A model generated the notes under the pieces. The model worked only from the letters and a program-made list of their open reading frames with translations. It had not been told where the DNA came from and ran no database searches. Of a stretch of DNA of 15,308 bases, positions 13,569-15,308 are shown piece by piece (the first letter of the stretch is position 1; each line of letters begins with the position of its first letter). Position numbers and translations under genes: made by a program. The stretch is from JAVRLS01 sp031961205 (GTDB lineage: Archaea > Thermoplasmatota > Thermoplasmata > Thermoplasmatales > Thermoplasmataceae): positions 1-15,308 of the forward strand of contig JAVRLS010000020.1 of the NCBI GenBank assembly GCA_031961205.1. The letters are read 5' to 3'.

Positions 13569-15023
13569 ATGAGCATATACGATCGGTTATGTGAAATAAC
13601 GAAGAACCGGATGAGCGTTCCTGCACTTGCGTATCTGGGAAAATATGTGACCTATAGAAATCTACTTTCCATGGTGGATTCCCTTTCGAAAAACCTCAAA
13701 AATTCCGGTGTGAAAAAGGGGGATCAGATAGCAATTATGGCAGGGAATTCAGTGCAGTTTGTTGTTTCAATTCTTGCACTCTATAAAATCGGGGCCGTTG
13801 CTTTCTTTGTAAACGATCATGATGATCCCGAGAACTATGGCCTTGACAGGGTAATAGCGTCCTGCTGCAACTATGTGAACCTGAAGGGGAACTACAGGCT
13901 GGCTATAGTTATAAGGGATGAAGATTTCGGGCCTTTTGGCACGTCTGTTTCAGGATTTTTCAGAAGATGCCAGGGATGTGATAACATAAAATGGTCGGAT
14001 TCAGTCATAAAATTCTCTGATATGATATTTGATCCGGCAGAACATGAAAATAGCGAAATTGAAGGCAACAGCATTATGTTTGCCAAATATACAAAGAAGG
14101 AGAATAAAACCTACATGATAAGTGAAAAAAACATAGAATCCGCACAGATAATGCTGGATTCGATTTTTTCAACATTCAAAAAAAATGTGGCTATAGCTTC
14201 AAGCTTCAGAAAAATAGGATCTGTAAATTTCATACTGTTCTCGCTTCTTAATGGAGGCCTGGTAATCATACTTCCAGAGAATTACCCTGTAAATAAGTCA
14301 ATCAGGATAATTGACAGGTCCGGGGCAAATATTGTTTACGCTGATCCTGATTTCTATGTTAATATCTTGAAAATGGATAAAAAACCGGACCTGGATAAGG
14401 TAAGATTCTTCATAATGCCAGGACAGCATATGAACGAAAACTTTTATTCCGATTTCAAGCAAAAAACGGGGAAGAGCATCATAGAGGGCTATGATATGGC
14501 AGGCGCAACCGGCCTTATTGCAATTAACGATATTGAGAAGCCCCTGGAAAAGTCTTCAGGAAAAATATTCAGCCAGATCGCTTTTAAGGTAACGGGAAAT
14601 GAAAATTCCGGGGGCATATTGAACGGAACCCTTTTGATAAAATCAGATGCAGTTGCTGGAAATACGGATCCAGATGGTTACTTTAATACAATGGATTCAG
14701 TCACCGTAAATGAAGATTCATTCGTATTCATAAAGAACGAAGACCAGCAGATCATAAACGGAACGATATTTTCATACGAAGATGTAGAAGGTCCGGTCAA
14801 AAAGAGCGGCCTTGTAAAAGACTGTGCTGCTGTGCTTTCAGATGGTAAGTATTCAAAGGAGATCAAGCTATTCATACCCGCAGAAAATAAAGGGCAGCTT
14901 GAAAAACTGAAAGAATACTGCAGGAAGAATATGCCATATTACCTTGTTCCGTCCAGTTACGAACTTATAGAAAAAATACCAAGGAGTCCTGCCGGCAAAA
15001 TAATAAGGGAAGAGCTTAAATGA
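13569..15023 (+). CDS. divergent acyl-CoA synthetase-like (ANL superfamily) protein
   Basis: The overall fold of acyl/aryl-CoA synthetases is visible: an N-terminal LTYRNLL-like segment (VTYRNLLSMVDSL, 27-39), VKKGDQIAIMAGNS (48-61), a large central domain, and the C-terminal PRSPAGKIIREEL (471-483) with the adenylation-type Lys477. The usual ATP P-loop (SGTTGxPKG) is not recognisable; where it should lie, near 171-185, the sequence is FAKYTKKENKTYMIS. The A5 motif is altered to GYDMAGATG (308-316). The TGD motif reads TMD (374-376), keeping the Asp. The protein may thus be a weak or specialised adenylate-forming enzyme, a ligand-binding or regulatory relative, or an enzyme using another chemistry. 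At 484 aa it is slightly shorter than typical members. Its ATG directly follows the nnr stop, so the two are probably translated from one mRNA. I do not assign a substrate. Confidence 0.75.
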   Translation: MSIYDRLCEITKNRMSVPALAYLGKYVTYRNLLSMVDSLSKNLKNSGVKKGDQIAIMAGNSVQFVVSILALYKIGAVAFFVNDHDDPENYGLDRVIASCCNYVNLKGNYRLAIVIRDEDFGPFGTSVSGFFRRCQGCDNIKWSDSVIKFSDMIFDPAEHENSEIEGNSIMFAKYTKKENKTYMISEKNIESAQIMLDSIFSTFKKNVAIASSFRKIGSVNFILFSLLNGGLVIILPENYPVNKSIRIIDRSGANIVYADPDFYVNILKMDKKPDLDKVRFFIMPGQHMNENFYSDFKQKTGKSIIEGYDMAGATGLIAINDIEKPLEKSSGKIFSQIAFKVTGNENSGGILNGTLLIKSDAVAGNTDPDGYFNTMDSVTVNEDSFVFIKNEDQQIINGTIFSYEDVEGPVKKSGLVKDCAAVLSDGKYSKEIKLFIPAENKGQLEKLKEYCRKNMPYYLVPSSYELIEKIPRSPAGKIIREELK

Positions 15024-15024
15024 T

Positions 15025-15045
15025 ATATGCAGATGCATATTTTAT
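15025..15045 (+). terminator. hairpin plus T-run after the ANL gene
   Basis: ATATGC (15025-15030) pairs with GCATAT (15035-15040) across the loop AGAT, and TTTTATAA follows. It lies 2 nt after the stop codon and has the shape of a simple terminator for the nnr-ANL unit. Confidence 0.5.
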
Positions 15046-15111
15046 AAATCAAAAATCTCATGATAAAAATTACGGCACCGCTTTCAGGAAAGCATTTTAA
15101 AATAAAATGTG

Positions 15112-15134
15112 GTTAAATTATAAAAATAAAAAAT
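15112..15134 (-). terminator. T-rich terminator of citrate synthase
   Basis: Read on the minus strand, the DNA just after the citrate synthase stop is ATTTTTTATTTTTATAATTT, a typical U-rich archaeal terminator. It separates two convergent transcription units; the remaining DNA between 15046 and 15111 shows no gene. Confidence 0.55.
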
Positions 15135-15308
15135 TTATTTTCTGTCAGCAAGCTTCACGTATGGCCTTAATCCTTCGCCTTTGTAGACTGCCCTCGGCCT
15201 GATAAGCCTCTGCTGCTCCTCGTCGTATTCGATGAAGTGGGCCTGCCATCCGGTTACCCTTGACAATGCGAATAGTGCAGTGTAAAGGTTGTTCCTGAGC
15301 GGGAACCC
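15135..15308 (-). CDS. gltA: citrate synthase, C-terminal 57 residues (gene runs off the right edge)
   Basis: The visible end reads GFPLRNNLYTALFALSRVTG, then WQAHFIEY, RLIRPRAVYKGEG and LRPYVKLADRK before the stop TAA at 15137-15135. The pattern of a 'P..L...LFALSR..GW.AH..E' helix followed by LIRPRA is the C-terminal signature of citrate synthase and methylcitrate synthase, which condense acetyl-CoA or propionyl-CoA with oxaloacetate. The RPRA arginines belong to the substrate carboxylate-binding region. The N-terminal part, including the catalytic His and Asp, is outside the window, so citrate and 2-methylcitrate synthase cannot be told apart. The gene is convergent with the ANL gene and ends in a U-rich tract. 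Confidence 0.88.
   Translation of the reverse strand, partial: GFPLRNNLYTALFALSRVTGWQAHFIEYDEEQQRLIRPRAVYKGEGLRPYVKLADRK

Overview
The window comes from an archaeon, most likely of the Thermoplasmatales (Thermoplasma/Ferroplasma/Cuniculiplasma type). The main evidence is a family-D DNA polymerase large subunit (DP2/PolC), an archaeal GPN-loop GTPase, an archaeal Ogg2-type glycosylase and an archaeal-type ValRS. Several genes also have a TATA box about 25 nt before the start codon with no leader, and AGG/ATA codons are used heavily. I cannot fix the genus. Almost everything is housekeeping; the accessory part is the left 1.45 kb.

Layout. (1) 1-1448: an IS3-like element on the minus strand runs off the left edge. 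Its transposase has an intact DD(35)E catalytic core but a one-base frameshift in the N-terminal helix-turn-helix. Its upstream end, near 1138, abuts the broken 3' end of a second, IS4/IS1634-type transposase, so this looks like an insertion nested in an older element. (2) 1449-1771: no gene, with the valS promoter at its right end. (3) 1772-5943: valS and pyrG, each with its own apparently leaderless promoter. (4) 6007-10386: an SCP2-domain protein, polC and a GPN-loop GTPase in close succession (gaps of 31 and 2 nt), with a GC-rich hairpin between the first two. (5) 10484-10708: a 74-residue zinc-ribbon protein of unknown function with its own promoter. (6) 10787-12023: Fe/Mn superoxide dismutase and 8-oxoguanine DNA glycosylase/AP lyase, 4 nt apart, forming an oxidative-damage pair. 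(7) 12186-15023: the bifunctional NAD(P)HX repair enzyme followed with no gap by a divergent acyl-CoA-synthetase-like (ANL) protein that lacks the ATP-binding P-loop motif. (8) 15135-15308: the C-terminus of citrate synthase on the minus strand, convergent with the ANL gene, with T-rich terminator-like DNA between them.

Functionally the genes cover translation (valS), CTP synthesis (pyrG), replication (polC), a GPN GTPase, oxidative stress and base repair (sod-ogg), cofactor repair (nnr) and carbon metabolism (citrate synthase). I see no CRISPR array, tRNA, rRNA, phage module or toxin-antitoxin pair, and no convincing new defence or biosynthetic system. The observations most worth following up are the degenerate ANL protein fixed behind the NAD(P)HX repair gene, the small zinc-ribbon gene, the SOD-Ogg pair and the nested, frameshifted insertion sequence.
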